A stretch of 30,786 nucleotides of DNA from JAJZSS01 sp964463505 (GCA_964463505.1 CAYXDC010000036.1:1-30786), one strand, 5' to 3'. Shown: positions 6,216-15,710, counted from the stretch's first letter. Notes: generated by a model not told the origin, from the sequence alone. Translations and numbers: made by a program.

Positions 6216-6917
6216 CTAATTGTAGGGTCCTTGCGCCCAATCCAGGAGTAAGTCTTTGTTTAAAACCCGGATCTGGCGGCGCTGTACATGGATCGCCCCG
6301 CTGCGTTCCAGCTCGCGCAAGGAGCGTGCAACCACCTCGCGCACGGTGCCCAGGCGTGCCGCCATTTGATCCTGGGTCAAGCGCCCGGAACTTTGACCTT
6401 CTAAGGCTTCCACTGGCAATTGGCTGAGCAGGCGCGCCAAACGGTTAGTCACTTGATAAAAAGATAGTTCTTCCACCAACTCGATCATCTGGCGCAGATT
6501 GTGCGCCAGATTCAAGATGGCCGCTTCCGCCATGGCGGGGTCGTCATACAGCACTTGTTGGATTGCACTTGAATCAATGACCCATATCTGACTTTCTTCC
6601 AGAGCGGCTGCATTAACCACATTTGGCCCGTGGTCAAATACGGGCACTTCGTTGAAGGTCGCGCCTGGACCTAATACTTTGACAACCAGCTCTCGGCCGC
6701 GGGCTGACAGGCGGTACAATTTGACGCTGCCCTTATGTAAAATACACAACCCATCACAGGGCTCAGCATGCCAAAGGATCGTCTCGCCTGCTTGATACAC
6801 CCTCAAATTCATGCCTGCTGCCAGGATATTCAGTGCCTCCTGATGGATATCCTTGAAATAGGTGACGGTGCTTAAGACTTCCAGTTTCCGAGCTTGAGTC
6901 GTTGGCATCAGTTTCAT
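6216..6917 (-). CDS. Crp/Fnr-family transcriptional regulator
   Basis: A 233-aa regulator. An N-terminal cyclic-nucleotide-binding-like beta-roll (residues ~15-135) is followed by a long dimerisation helix (~138-165) and a winged HTH (~180-225). The recognition helix reads TVREVVARSLRELE. Its R-E-x-x-x-R spacing matches that with which E. coli Crp reads TGTGA, and it fits the TGTNA half-sites upstream of nrfHA. There is no N-terminal Fe-S cysteine cluster as in FNR; the only cysteines, in EPCDGLCILH, lie inside the beta-roll, so the effector is unknown. The gene is convergent with nrfHA. A TATAAT on the minus strand lies only seven bases before the ATG, so the mRNA may be leaderless. Confidence 0.9.
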   Translation of the reverse strand: MKLMPTTQARKLEVLSTVTYFKDIHQEALNILAAGMNLRVYQAGETILWHAEPCDGLCILHKGSVKLYRLSARGRELVVKVLGPGATFNEVPVFDHGPNVVNAAALEESQIWVIDSSAIQQVLYDDPAMAEAAILNLAHNLRQMIELVEELSFYQVTNRLARLLSQLPVEALEGQSSGRLTQDQMAARLGTVREVVARSLRELERSGAIHVQRRQIRVLNKDLLLDWAQGPYN

Positions 6918-6923
6918 AGCTTA

Positions 6924-6929
6924 ATTATA
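6924..6929 (-). promoter_or_regulatory. -10 box immediately before the crp-like gene
   Basis: On the minus strand this is a perfect TATAAT. The expected start point (~6917) coincides with the A of the ATG, giving a possibly leaderless transcript. I see no good -35. Confidence 0.5.
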
Positions 6930-6985
6930 CCCGAGCCGGTTTGCCAGAAGTCGCCAGAACGAGCCTCTGATCCCTAAGCCTGAGG

Positions 6986-7014
6986 TGAACAATCCTGGGT
7001 TTCTGGGGTAGAAT
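6986..7014 (+). promoter_or_regulatory. Candidate ppk1 promoter
   Basis: TGAACA (6986-6991) and TAGAAT (7009-7014) are separated by 17 bp. The leader to the ppk1 ATG would be about 140 nt; it holds a small GGTT/AACC hairpin but no riboswitch I recognise. Confidence 0.45.
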
Positions 7015-7164
7015 TTAGAGTATAGTCATCTGGTTAACTCCAATACGGGATAACTGAAAGCAGGGAACCACAAAAAACCTGATCCCGGATTCGCATTGGT
7101 TATCATCCAACCAGGTGCGTAAGTCCTGTTAGTTAGAACTCTGTGGGGTAGGTGGGAGGAATTT

Positions 7165-9303
7165 ATGGCAGAAGTGGTTGAAGCGCAGGTTGTTCAATCT
7201 CCAGTGCCCACTGATTTAGGAGATTCCCGGCTGTACATCAACCGGGAATTAAGCTTATTAGATTTCCAACGCCGTGTTTTGGAAGAAGCTCAGGACAAAA
7301 AGAATCCACTTTTGGAGCGGGTAAAATTCCTGGCTATTGTGGGCTCAAATCTTGACGAATTTTTCATGGTGCGGGTGTCGGGTTTGCGCAAGCAGGTCGA
7401 ATCGGGTGTGGTGGACGTTGCCCCGGATGGTCTCACTCCCGCCGAGCAGCTGGCCGAAATTCGTAAAGTAACCACGCGTCTGCTCTCTACAGGTCTGCAG
7501 TGCCTGACGGAAGATTTACTGCCAGAATTGGATAGCAGTGGGATCCATGTCAAAGACTATAGCGGCCTGACGAAAGCTCAAAAAACGATCGTTGATCATT
7601 ATTTTCAGGATGTGGTATTCCCGGTGCTTACACCGCTGGCAGTGGATCCTGGACACCCATTCCCACATATTTCAAATCTCAGTCTGAACCTGGCGGTGCT
7701 GCTGACCGATAAAAAAGGCGCTGAGCATTTTGCACGCATTAAAGTACCAGGCACATTGCCGCGTCTATTACCGATCAAACGATCTTCAGGCAGCGTGCGT
7801 AAGGATGGCACGGTACCTTTTCACCATTACTTTGTCTGGCTCGAGCAAGTCATGGCCGCCAACCTGGATAAACTCTTTCCAGGCATGACCATTCGCGAGA
7901 CTTACCCATTCCGGGTGACGCGCGATGCGGATATGTTGATCCAGGAGTTGGAAGCCTCCGACTTGCTGGAGACGACTGAGCAGAGCGTCCGCCGCCGGCG
8001 CTTTGGTTCGGTGGTAAATCTCAGTATTACCAGCGCCATGCCGGCGCGCATCCGTAATTTACTGGTCGAAAACCTGGAAATGGACAGCAATGATATCTTC
8101 GTTTTTGATAACCCACTTGGGTTAAGCGCTTTGTTTGGTTTGCACGCCATCGACCGGCGCGACCTGAAAGAAACGCCCTTTAAACCAGCTGTGCCGGTTC
8201 GCTTACGGGAATTCGCCCAGGACAGCAATATCTTTAGCGCCATCCGCCGCGGGGATATCCTTATCCACCATCCTTATGACTCCTTCACCCCGGTGATTGA
8301 TTTTATGACGGCTGCGGCGCGCGACCCGGATGTGCTGGCGATCAAACAGACCCTTTACCGGGTCGGACGCGACTCGCCGGTGGTTGAAGCGCTGCTGGAA
8401 GCCCGCGAAAATGGTAAGCAGGTAGCAGTTCTGGTTGAGCTGAAGGCGCGTTTTGACGAAGAGAGTAATATAAACTGGGCCCGCACGCTGGAACGTGAGG
8501 GCGTGCACGTGGTTTATGGTTTGCTAGGCTTAAAAACTCATTCTAAGATTGCATTGGTTATTCGTAAGGAAGGTGAAAGCATCCGCCGGTATATGCACCT
8601 GGCCACCGGCAACTACAATTCGGTCACAGCACACCTTTATGAAGATATCGGGATGTTCACATGTGATGATGATATTGGCGCTGATGCGACCGATTTGTTC
8701 AACTACCTGACGGGCTATTCTTCCAAGGTGAACTACCGCAAGCTGTTGGTGGCGCCGGTGAACTTGCGCCAGGGAATGGATGCTTTAATCCGGCGCGAGA
8801 TTGAGCACCACAAAAAAGGCCGCCCAGCGCGTTTGGTATTCAAAATGAATTCCCTGGTGGATGCGCTGATTATTCGCTCGCTATATGAAGCCTCGCAGGC
8901 AGGACTCAAGGTTGACCTGATTGTGCGCGGGATGTGCTGTCTGCGCCCAGGGATTCCGGGGATCAGCGAGAATATCCGGGTTATCAGCGTGGTGGGGCGT
9001 TTCTTAGAGCACAGCCGGGTTTTCTACTTCGAGAATGGTGGGCAAGAGCAGATTTACCTGGGCAGCGCCGACCTGATGCCGCGTAATATCAACCGGCGGG
9101 TGGAAGTTCTCTTTCCGGTCACCGAGCCGCGCCTGATTCGTTATCTGCGTGATGATGTCCTGGATACTTACCTGAAGGACAATGTGAAAGCACGGTTGAT
9201 GAAGAAAGACGGCACCTTTGGCCGGGTGCGACCGAAATCCAATGAGCCGGAGATCAACGTGCAGGAGTGGTTGTTGCAGTTCAACCAGACATCCCAAAAA
9301 TGA
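7165..9303 (+). CDS. ppk1: Polyphosphate kinase 1
   Basis: A 712-aa enzyme that reversibly transfers the gamma-phosphate of ATP to polyphosphate; the length is typical. The N-terminal domain has INRELSLLDFQRRVL and FLAIVGSNLDEFFMVR. The head domain contains HHYFVWLEQV. The catalytic C-terminal phospholipase-D-like domains include DVLAIKQTLYR, ELKARFDEESNI and GLKTHSKIALV, with the autophosphorylated His at 459. Further motifs are MHLATGNYN and the second conserved histidine in FLEHSRVFYF. GGGAGGAA lies five bases upstream of the ATG. It is followed after 33 bp by a CHAD-domain gene on the same strand, consistent with a polyphosphate-metabolism operon. Confidence 0.97.
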   Translation: MAEVVEAQVVQSPVPTDLGDSRLYINRELSLLDFQRRVLEEAQDKKNPLLERVKFLAIVGSNLDEFFMVRVSGLRKQVESGVVDVAPDGLTPAEQLAEIRKVTTRLLSTGLQCLTEDLLPELDSSGIHVKDYSGLTKAQKTIVDHYFQDVVFPVLTPLAVDPGHPFPHISNLSLNLAVLLTDKKGAEHFARIKVPGTLPRLLPIKRSSGSVRKDGTVPFHHYFVWLEQVMAANLDKLFPGMTIRETYPFRVTRDADMLIQELEASDLLETTEQSVRRRRFGSVVNLSITSAMPARIRNLLVENLEMDSNDIFVFDNPLGLSALFGLHAIDRRDLKETPFKPAVPVRLREFAQDSNIFSAIRRGDILIHHPYDSFTPVIDFMTAAARDPDVLAIKQTLYRVGRDSPVVEALLEARENGKQVAVLVELKARFDEESNINWARTLEREGVHVVYGLLGLKTHSKIALVIRKEGESIRRYMHLATGNYNSVTAHLYEDIGMFTCDDDIGADATDLFNYLTGYSSKVNYRKLLVAPVNLRQGMDALIRREIEHHKKGRPARLVFKMNSLVDALIIRSLYEASQAGLKVDLIVRGMCCLRPGIPGISENIRVISVVGRFLEHSRVFYFENGGQEQIYLGSADLMPRNINRRVEVLFPVTEPRLIRYLRDDVLDTYLKDNVKARLMKKDGTFGRVRPKSNEPEINVQEWLLQFNQTSQK

Positions 9304-9336
9304 ACGGCTGAATTGCTGAAAGGGACGCTATTGCCA

Positions 9337-11166
9337 ATGTTTTTAACACCGGAAGAACGTAGCTGGCTGGAAGCGCTGCTGAGAATGAATCCGCCCGCGG
9401 GATATCAGCGCCGGGCGGAGGTTTTGCTGCTGACCGATCAGGGCCTGACCAGCCGCCAGATCGCTGAACAAACGGGGTTAAGACCCAGCGGTGTACGCTA
9501 CTGGCGCGCTCAGTTTCGTGGGCGCGGCATGAGTATTTTTGGTACTCAAACGGGTGAGCTCCTGGTTGGCGAGCAAAGCGTGGAAAGCGAGGCTGCTTTA
9601 CCTGAGCCTGCGCCTGCTGCAGAGATCGAACAACCCAAGAGCACAGCAGGAAAAAACCAGACCCATGTGCGCGACCTGGCGCTTGATCTTTTTGATCAAA
9701 CTCAGAGTCTACATAAGCTGGGGGAGGTTGACCGGCGTTTGCTGGCTGAGGCGGTGATCCATTCTAAGGCAGAACCTCCCAAGGCTGCGCGTAAGGATCT
9801 CCAGGCAGCCCGTACCTGGCTGACAGATCTGGGGTGCGCGGATCTTGCACATGCCGAGCAAGACAAACTGATAGCGCTCCTGCTCTTGCAACGGGGTAAG
9901 GTCAAGGATATCGCCATTCAGCGCTTGAACTTTTCTATGGACCAGCAAAAGGAAGTGCTAATATTGTTGGGAATATTACGCATTGCCTGGGGCCTGGATG
10001 CGTCCCACTCCCAGCAAACCCAGCTCCAGGCAGTTGAAATAAGCCAGGCCGGGGTGCAGGTGGTGGTTCGTGGACCGTTTGCCACCCATGACGCTGCGGC
10101 AGCTCAGCAGAGCGCAGGCCTGTGGGCGCGAGTTGGCCTGCCACGCGTAGAAGTGCTGGAGGCGACCAAAGCCCAGGAGAGACATGCTGGCGATTTAACG
10201 TTACCTTTGCCTCTGGAACGCACCAACCTGCTTGCGGATGATTCGCTGGCTGAAGCCGGGCGGAAAGTCCTGTTGTATCACTTTGCCCAGATGTTGGCGC
10301 ATGAGGCGGGCACGCGCCTGGGGGAGGACATCGAAGAACTGCATGACATGCGCGTAGCAACGCGCCGCATGCGGGCCGCATTCGAGGTGTTTGGGGAGGC
10401 GTTTGAGCCGAAAGTCCTTAAAACGCAGCTCAAAGGATTGCGCGCCACCGGGCGCGCCCTGGGGCACCCGCGCGATATGGATGTATTTATGGAAAAGGCT
10501 CACCTATACCTGAACAGCCTGCCTGAAGATCAGCGCGCGGGGCTCGATCCACTGCTGGCTGCCTGGGAACAGGAGCGCCAATCTGCACGGGCGGATATGA
10601 TTACCTATTTCGAGAGCCCGGCTTATGCTGAGTTTGTGGGGCGCTTCAATCGCTTCTTGCAGACGCCTGGGGCAGGTGCATTGCCAATCCCTACCGAGCA
10701 ACCATCCCCCCACCGTTTAAGAGAGGTGGTGCCGGTGTTGATCTACAGCCGCATGGCAGCCGTGCGTGCCTTCGAGCCGTTCCTGAATAGCGCGCGCATT
10801 GAGCAACTACATGCCCTGCGCATAGAATTTAAAAAGTTACGCTACGCAGTGGAATATTTCCGGGAAGTTCTCGGCCCTGAAGCAAAGTCTGTAATCGAGG
10901 TGATTAAGAAGCTCCAGGATCACCTGGGTGATTTAAATGACGCTGATGTTGCCACACGCCTCTTGAGGGGTTTCCTGGATGATTGGGATGCGCAACAGGA
11001 GGGATTGCCAATCTCTGAACGCCAGAATCCGGGTGGGATCATTGCTTACCTGGCTTACCAACACGCCCAGCGGCATGAACTGATGATTACCTTCCAGCAA
11101 GCCTGGAATGAATTCGCCAGCCCCGATTTCCGCCAGGCGTTAGCCATGGCGATTGCGGTGTTATAA
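9337..11166 (+). CDS. HTH / degenerate Ppx-GppA-like / CHAD-domain fusion protein
   Basis: About 609 aa in three parts. Residues ~1-65 resemble an IS630/homeodomain-like helix-turn-helix (GLTSRQIAEQTGL, then GVRYWRAQF). An acidic/Pro-rich linker follows. Residues ~105-285 resemble the C-terminal helical domain of exopolyphosphatase/GppA (DLALDLFDQTQSLHKLGEVDRRLLAEA; LLGILRIAWGLDASHSQ). However, the His-Asp metal motif is replaced (AVIHSKAEPP). Residues ~300-605 are a CHAD domain, rich in conserved His/Arg/Lys (EDIEELHDMRVATRRMRAAF; ALRIEFKKLRYAVEYF), a fold that binds polyphosphate. Its place directly after ppk1 supports a polyphosphate-granule or polyphosphate-sensing role. ATG 9337 is chosen; TTG 9331, six bases after AAAGGG, is an alternative. 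Enzymatic activity is doubtful. Confidence 0.82.
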   Translation: MFLTPEERSWLEALLRMNPPAGYQRRAEVLLLTDQGLTSRQIAEQTGLRPSGVRYWRAQFRGRGMSIFGTQTGELLVGEQSVESEAALPEPAPAAEIEQPKSTAGKNQTHVRDLALDLFDQTQSLHKLGEVDRRLLAEAVIHSKAEPPKAARKDLQAARTWLTDLGCADLAHAEQDKLIALLLLQRGKVKDIAIQRLNFSMDQQKEVLILLGILRIAWGLDASHSQQTQLQAVEISQAGVQVVVRGPFATHDAAAAQQSAGLWARVGLPRVEVLEATKAQERHAGDLTLPLPLERTNLLADDSLAEAGRKVLLYHFAQMLAHEAGTRLGEDIEELHDMRVATRRMRAAFEVFGEAFEPKVLKTQLKGLRATGRALGHPRDMDVFMEKAHLYLNSLPEDQRAGLDPLLAAWEQERQSARADMITYFESPAYAEFVGRFNRFLQTPGAGALPIPTEQPSPHRLREVVPVLIYSRMAAVRAFEPFLNSARIEQLHALRIEFKKLRYAVEYFREVLGPEAKSVIEVIKKLQDHLGDLNDADVATRLLRGFLDDWDAQQEGLPISERQNPGGIIAYLAYQHAQRHELMITFQQAWNEFASPDFRQALAMAIAVL

Positions 11167-11171
11167 GCCGT

Positions 11172-11675
11172 CTACCCCTCGCCCAATAAAACCATGTCTG
11201 GCCCGCGGCTGATCTCCCATGGATAGACGATGTGGACATCGGTGACAGCGGCGTAGTAGTCCGGCTTGGTGGTGCTGAACAGGTTGCGGTACGGATTGAA
11301 GTGCAATACGCAGGTAGAAGGGATGCCGCCGGCAGAGGATACTCGATGCTTGACTGAGGTAATGGTCCGTCCTGATCCCCACACATCATCAACGACGAGA
11401 GTCCGCCGCCCGCGCAAGGTATTATCTTCGGGGAATTGAATGAATTGAGGCCAGGCCATGAGCTTGGCCTTTTCCATTTCCATCTGTGCAGGGAAATCAA
11501 CTGCTGCCGTCAGAATATGCATCAGACCGATTGCTTCTGCCAGCAACCCGCCTGGGACAATCCCACCGCGTGTGATCATCACCATGGCGTCGAACTCACC
11601 CTCGAATTGTGGCAATAGATGGTCGATCAATCGGTCTACATCCTGCCAGGTCAATAATTCTCGCCGTTCTTGCAT
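11172..11675 (-). CDS. Phosphoribosyltransferase (type I, hypoxanthine/xanthine-like)
   Basis: A 167-aa protein with the type I PRTase fold. MVMITRGGIVPGGLLAEAIG carries the conserved RGG loop. TLVVDDVWGSGRTITSV is the PRPP-binding signature with its two Asp and Gly-Ser-Gly-Arg-Thr. By resemblance it would make a purine nucleotide from a base and PRPP; the substrate cannot be told from sequence alone, and other base-specific or regulatory PRTases are possible. A very strong Shine-Dalgarno (TAGGAGG) precedes the ATG. It lies 44 bp downstream of priA on the same strand and ends five bases from the end of the convergent CHAD gene. Confidence 0.85.
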   Translation of the reverse strand: MQERRELLTWQDVDRLIDHLLPQFEGEFDAMVMITRGGIVPGGLLAEAIGLMHILTAAVDFPAQMEMEKAKLMAWPQFIQFPEDNTLRGRRTLVVDDVWGSGRTITSVKHRVSSAGGIPSTCVLHFNPYRNLFSTTKPDYYAAVTDVHIVYPWEISRGPDMVLLGEG

Positions 11676-11719
11676 GCCGGCCTCCTAAATCAGATCAATC
11701 TTCCCCAAAGCATCCCCTA

Positions 11720-14296
11720 TTATAGCAAGTTTGGTGGATTTGTCTCAACGCGCCAGTCCTGAAGGGTGCGCCCACCCGTAAGATGTTCCTGTAACAGGCG
11801 TAATGGGTCAGGGCCTTTAAGGATTATTTGCCAGCGGTATTGTCTGTCCAAACGGGCAAAGAAACATGGAGCTGGACCAACCAGCTGCGTGACCTGGTAC
11901 GCACCACTGGCCAGCCAGGTGCGCACCTGGCTGGCCATGCGCTGTGCTTCAGCCTCTGCACGATGAGCATCGGGATGGCGGTATTCCAGGCGCAGCAACC
12001 GTACAAAAGGCGGGTAGCCTAACTCTCGACGATATTCCAGCTCGCGCTGGTAAAAGGATTTATAGTTGTGTTCTGCCGCGGCCTGGATCACATAATGGTC
12101 GGGTTGGAAGGTTTGCAGGATTGCCTGCCCGCCCAGTGGACTGCGCCCAGCCCGACCAGCCACCTGGGTGAGCACCTGGAAGGTGCGCTCACCTGCCCGG
12201 TAGTCAGGCAAGTTTAACCCTACATCTGCCAGCACAGCTCCAACCAGGGTCACGTAGGGCAGGTCTAGGCCTTTCGCCAGCATCTGTGTGCCCACTAAAA
12301 TATCAGCCTGGCGGGCTGTAAATTGGCTCAGGATCAAATCGTGAGCGCCTTTGCGCCGGGTAGTGGTGGCATCCCAGCGCAAGGTACGCGCCTCAGGCAA
12401 GAGCCTTTGCACCTCTGCCTCGACTTTTTCGGTGCCTGTGCCATATTGGCGAACCCGAGAGCTGCCGCAAACAGGGCATTTATTGGGCAGCTGGCGGTGA
12501 TAACCGCAGTGGTGGCAGTTCAGATAGGCTGGGCCACCAGGGGTGCGGATGGGGGATTGATCGTGATAGATCAAGGGGATATCACAGTTTGGGCATTTGA
12601 TCGTTGCGCCGCAGTCACGGCAAAACACATACGTCGCCGTACCCAGGCGATTCAGAAACAAAATTGCCTGCTGTCTGGCTGACAAAACTTGTTCCAAAGC
12701 GGACTGCAGCGCCTGGCTGAAAATTGAGGCGTTACCAGATTTCAACTCCTGGCGCATATCGATGATCTGTACGGGTGGCAGTGTGGCGGCAACCGGAGCA
12801 TCCGTATCGTCTGCAGGGTGATCTGAGGTTTGGACTGCCTGGCGATGGGCAAGGATGCGTTTGGGCAGCTTTAGATAGGTCCAGGTGTGCTGGCTGGCCA
12901 GGTAAGTACTGGTGATGTTGGGTGTAGCTGAACCGAAGATACAGACTGCGTGAGTCAGGCTGGCATAGATGGGGGCCAGTGTGCGTGTATCATAGAAGGG
13001 CGGCTCGGATTGGTAGTAGGAATCATCGTGGCATTCGTCCAGGATAATCAGCCCGAGGTTGGGGAAAGGCACACTCAGCGCGCTGCGCGGGCCGACAACC
13101 AGTTGTATTGCGCCGCTGCGCGCTCGCCGCCAGGTGTCAAAGCGCTCCCCCTCACTGAGCTGGGAGTGGACCAGCCCCACCTGGCCTGGGAAACGACTAA
13201 CGAAGCGTTGGACAGCTTGCGGAGTCAGAGCGATCTCGGGGACCAGGACAATTGCCTGCCGCCCCAGGCGGAGTGTCTCGGCAACTGCGCGCAGGTAGAG
13301 CTCGGTCTTTCCTGAACCGGTTACACCGTGCAAGAGCGTTGGCGGCGCTGGCTGGTTGCGATTAGCAAGCTCGATTTGTCCGGCCAGTACAGCCCAGGCG
13401 GATTTTTGATCCTGGGTTAATTCTGGCGGAGGGGCTGCCGCCAGTGGAGAGACCGGCATTGTAGTTAGTGCGGCCAATGATGCGAGCGGATCGCGCCAGA
13501 TCTCGCTTTCACCCAGGATGACCAATCCACGGGCTGCGAGATAGCGCAGATCGCTGAGATTTGCCCGGCTGGAGGCGTACACCCAGGCTACATCGACCGG
13601 ACCAGGCTCCTCCAGTAGATAGCGAAGCACGGCCTGGCGGCGTTCCAGGGCGGGAGTACCGGCGCGGCCTAGGTTGGGTAGCTGAGCCTGAGCTTCAGCA
13701 GGCGCCAATCCCAATTGGACTGTGCGCACCGTTTTAGGTTTGACACTGGCGTCAGGTAAGATGGAGCGGCTGGTCAGGACGCCGCGACGGAGCAGCTGAT
13801 TGGCTACTGGACGCCAATTAACCTGGCGCAATGATTTGTCGATCTGACGCGTACGTAGCTCGCCGCGTTGTTGGAGCAGCTGCACCAGGCGTCGAGCTGT
13901 TGCAGATGGCTTGCTCTTCGGATCGCCGAATCGATTTTGCCAGTCTGCAGCCAGGTTGTAGATGGTGTCCGTCTGTTGGCTAAGACCTGCCGGCAGGAAC
14001 AGGGCAACCCAGGCGGCCAGGGGGGTGAATGAAGTGCGTGTCAGCTGGCGGGCCAGGCTAATTTGCGCTGGTGTCAGCACTGGGATAGGATCCACCAGCT
14101 CGATTACAGCTTTGGTTTCGGATACTTCTGGCTGAGCAATATGTTCGAGGATGACACCCTGGGCTTGAGACTTACCAAAAGGGACGATTACCAACTGACC
14201 CGGCTGGGTGCGACCTTCCAGTTCAGGAAGTAGGTGATAATGGAAAACGCCGCTTACTTGCGGAATGTTGACGGCGATTTCGACGAAGGTGGGCAT
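11720..14296 (-). CDS. priA: Primosomal protein N' (replication restart helicase PriA)
   Basis: A protein of about 858 aa. An N-terminal DNA-binding domain (EIAVNIPQVSGVFHYHLL; VIVPFGKSQAQGVIL) precedes a superfamily 2 helicase. The helicase has Walker A GVTGSGKTELYL, Walker B LIILDECHDDSYYQ, the GSATPNI motif, LVGTQMLAKGLDLP and QVAGRAGR. Between the helicase lobes lie the zinc-binding cysteine pairs CRDC, CPNC, CHHC and CPVC that bind two zinc ions in PriA. It reloads the replisome at stalled forks. The Walker B box is DECH here rather than the DEEH I expect for PriA, a modest variant. The start at 14296 (MPTFVEI) follows family N-termini; an upstream TTG at 14302 is less likely. Confidence 0.95.
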   Translation of the reverse strand: MPTFVEIAVNIPQVSGVFHYHLLPELEGRTQPGQLVIVPFGKSQAQGVILEHIAQPEVSETKAVIELVDPIPVLTPAQISLARQLTRTSFTPLAAWVALFLPAGLSQQTDTIYNLAADWQNRFGDPKSKPSATARRLVQLLQQRGELRTRQIDKSLRQVNWRPVANQLLRRGVLTSRSILPDASVKPKTVRTVQLGLAPAEAQAQLPNLGRAGTPALERRQAVLRYLLEEPGPVDVAWVYASSRANLSDLRYLAARGLVILGESEIWRDPLASLAALTTMPVSPLAAAPPPELTQDQKSAWAVLAGQIELANRNQPAPPTLLHGVTGSGKTELYLRAVAETLRLGRQAIVLVPEIALTPQAVQRFVSRFPGQVGLVHSQLSEGERFDTWRRARSGAIQLVVGPRSALSVPFPNLGLIILDECHDDSYYQSEPPFYDTRTLAPIYASLTHAVCIFGSATPNITSTYLASQHTWTYLKLPKRILAHRQAVQTSDHPADDTDAPVAATLPPVQIIDMRQELKSGNASIFSQALQSALEQVLSARQQAILFLNRLGTATYVFCRDCGATIKCPNCDIPLIYHDQSPIRTPGGPAYLNCHHCGYHRQLPNKCPVCGSSRVRQYGTGTEKVEAEVQRLLPEARTLRWDATTTRRKGAHDLILSQFTARQADILVGTQMLAKGLDLPYVTLVGAVLADVGLNLPDYRAGERTFQVLTQVAGRAGRSPLGGQAILQTFQPDHYVIQAAAEHNYKSFYQRELEYRRELGYPPFVRLLRLEYRHPDAHRAEAEAQRMASQVRTWLASGAYQVTQLVGPAPCFFARLDRQYRWQIILKGPDPLRLLQEHLTGGRTLQDWRVETNPPNLL

Positions 14297-14317
14297 TTTC
14301 AAAGTGGAGAGCCTAGA

Positions 14318-15685
14318 TCAGGACAGGGCAGGTGTGGATGGCTCAGCCGGCTCTGATGTGGGTGGATTGGGGAGGCGGGTGAGTAATAATTGAGCGATGC
14401 GCATTCCATCCATGCTCTCCACTTGCAGCTGCACCTCATCTGCCTGAATTATTTCGTTGGGGCGCGGCAGCCGGCTGAGCTTGCCCAGCATGTAACCCGC
14501 GATGGTATCGTAATCGGGATCAACCAGGTGCAGCCCCAATTGCTCGTTGACGACCTCAATGAGAGTCAGTCCATCGATGCGAAATGAGCCATCTGCCAGA
14601 GGTTGGATCTCTGGCACGAACTCGTCGAAGGGATCACTCACCTCGCCGACTATTTCCTCCAGTAAGTCCTCCAGGGTGACCAGACCAGCGGTTCCGCCAA
14701 ATTCATCGATGACGATGGCAATATGCTGGCGCTGGACACGGAACTGGCGCAGCAGGGCATCTACAGGCAAGGAGTCGGGAACAAAAATGGGTTCTCGTGC
14801 AAAGTCGCGTGCCACACAACCCACACAATCTTCGCCCTGTAAAGCGGGCAGCAAATCTTTTACATGCACAATTCCCAGGATCTGATCCAGGTTGTCCTCG
14901 TAAACCGGGAATTTGGTGTAAGTGGATTGGGTCATCAGGGTGATGATGTCTCGTAAAGGTGTGTCCGCTTCCACAGCCTCGATTTCGGTGCGCGGCATCA
15001 TCACCTGCCGGACAACCATTTCGCCAAAGTCAAATATCGCATGCAGCATCTGGCTTTCGTCTTGTTCCACGACGCCGGATTCGGCGCTGGCAGTTACCAG
15101 CATTTTTAATTCGGCCACTGAATGGACCAGTTCGTGCCCTGTGGCTGGATTCACCCCCACTAATTTAAGCAGGAAATTACCGGTGCCGTTGAGCGCCCAG
15201 ATGGCCGGTTTGAAAAGTGTTTCGGCCAACAAGGTGGGTTTGGCAATAAACAAAGAGGTTTTCTCGGGATCTTGTAAGGCAATCGATTTGGGGGCCAGCT
15301 CGCCTACAACCACATGTAGAAATGTGATCAAAGCAAAGGCTATCCCGGCCGCGATGCTGTGGGAGACTTCGGCTTGAACGGCGTTGGGGAAGAGCGCTAC
15401 GACGGGGTGAATCAAATGCGCCAGGGCCGGCTCGCCGATCCAGCCCAGACCCAGGCTAGCGAGGGTGATGCCCAGCTGGGTGGCGGCGATCACACGATCG
15501 GGGTTTTGGATGGCTTTTTGCACAGCCTCAGCCGACTCGCTGCCGTGGGCTACCAGCTCGGCAATCCGGGTACGGCGCACGCTCACCAGCGAAAACTCGG
15601 CGGCGACAAAAAAACCATTGGCGAGGACTAATAAGAAGACCGCCAGCAGGCGGATCAGATCGGAACTTAAGGTAGCTTCTGGCAT
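14318..15685 (-). CDS. CNNM/CorC (HlyC-like) family transporter with paired CBS domains
   Basis: A 455-aa membrane protein. Residues ~1-190 form a DUF21/CNNM domain with about three to four membrane segments (LLAVFLLVLANGFFVAAEFSLVSVRRTR; ATQLGITLASLGLGWIGEP; HVVVGELAPKSIALQ). Then comes a CBS pair (~205-335; MMPRTEIEAVEADT, IDEFGGTAGLVTLEDLLEEIVGEV) and a C-terminal CorC/HlyC domain (~350-435; LADGSFRIDGLTLIEVVNEQLG, DTIAGYMLGKLSRLP). Homologues are linked to Mg2+ or other cation export, with the CBS pair sensing nucleotides. The C-terminal tail is Pro/Ser/Thr rich. The gene lies 21 bp upstream of priA and 25 bp downstream of the MEMO gene, so the three are probably co-transcribed. Confidence 0.9.
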   Translation of the reverse strand: MPEATLSSDLIRLLAVFLLVLANGFFVAAEFSLVSVRRTRIAELVAHGSESAEAVQKAIQNPDRVIAATQLGITLASLGLGWIGEPALAHLIHPVVALFPNAVQAEVSHSIAAGIAFALITFLHVVVGELAPKSIALQDPEKTSLFIAKPTLLAETLFKPAIWALNGTGNFLLKLVGVNPATGHELVHSVAELKMLVTASAESGVVEQDESQMLHAIFDFGEMVVRQVMMPRTEIEAVEADTPLRDIITLMTQSTYTKFPVYEDNLDQILGIVHVKDLLPALQGEDCVGCVARDFAREPIFVPDSLPVDALLRQFRVQRQHIAIVIDEFGGTAGLVTLEDLLEEIVGEVSDPFDEFVPEIQPLADGSFRIDGLTLIEVVNEQLGLHLVDPDYDTIAGYMLGKLSRLPRPNEIIQADEVQLQVESMDGMRIAQLLLTRLPNPPTSEPAEPSTPALS

Positions 15686-15710
15686 GGTAAGTGTAGTCTG
15701 GCCTTTCAGA

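Noticed and set aside
6216..6917. Regulator as a true FNR oxygen sensor
   Set aside because: No N-terminal cysteine cluster; the two cysteines present lie within the beta-roll.
7021..7164. Riboswitch in the ppk1 leader
   Set aside because: Only a short GGTT/AACC hairpin is visible and no known riboswitch core is recognised.
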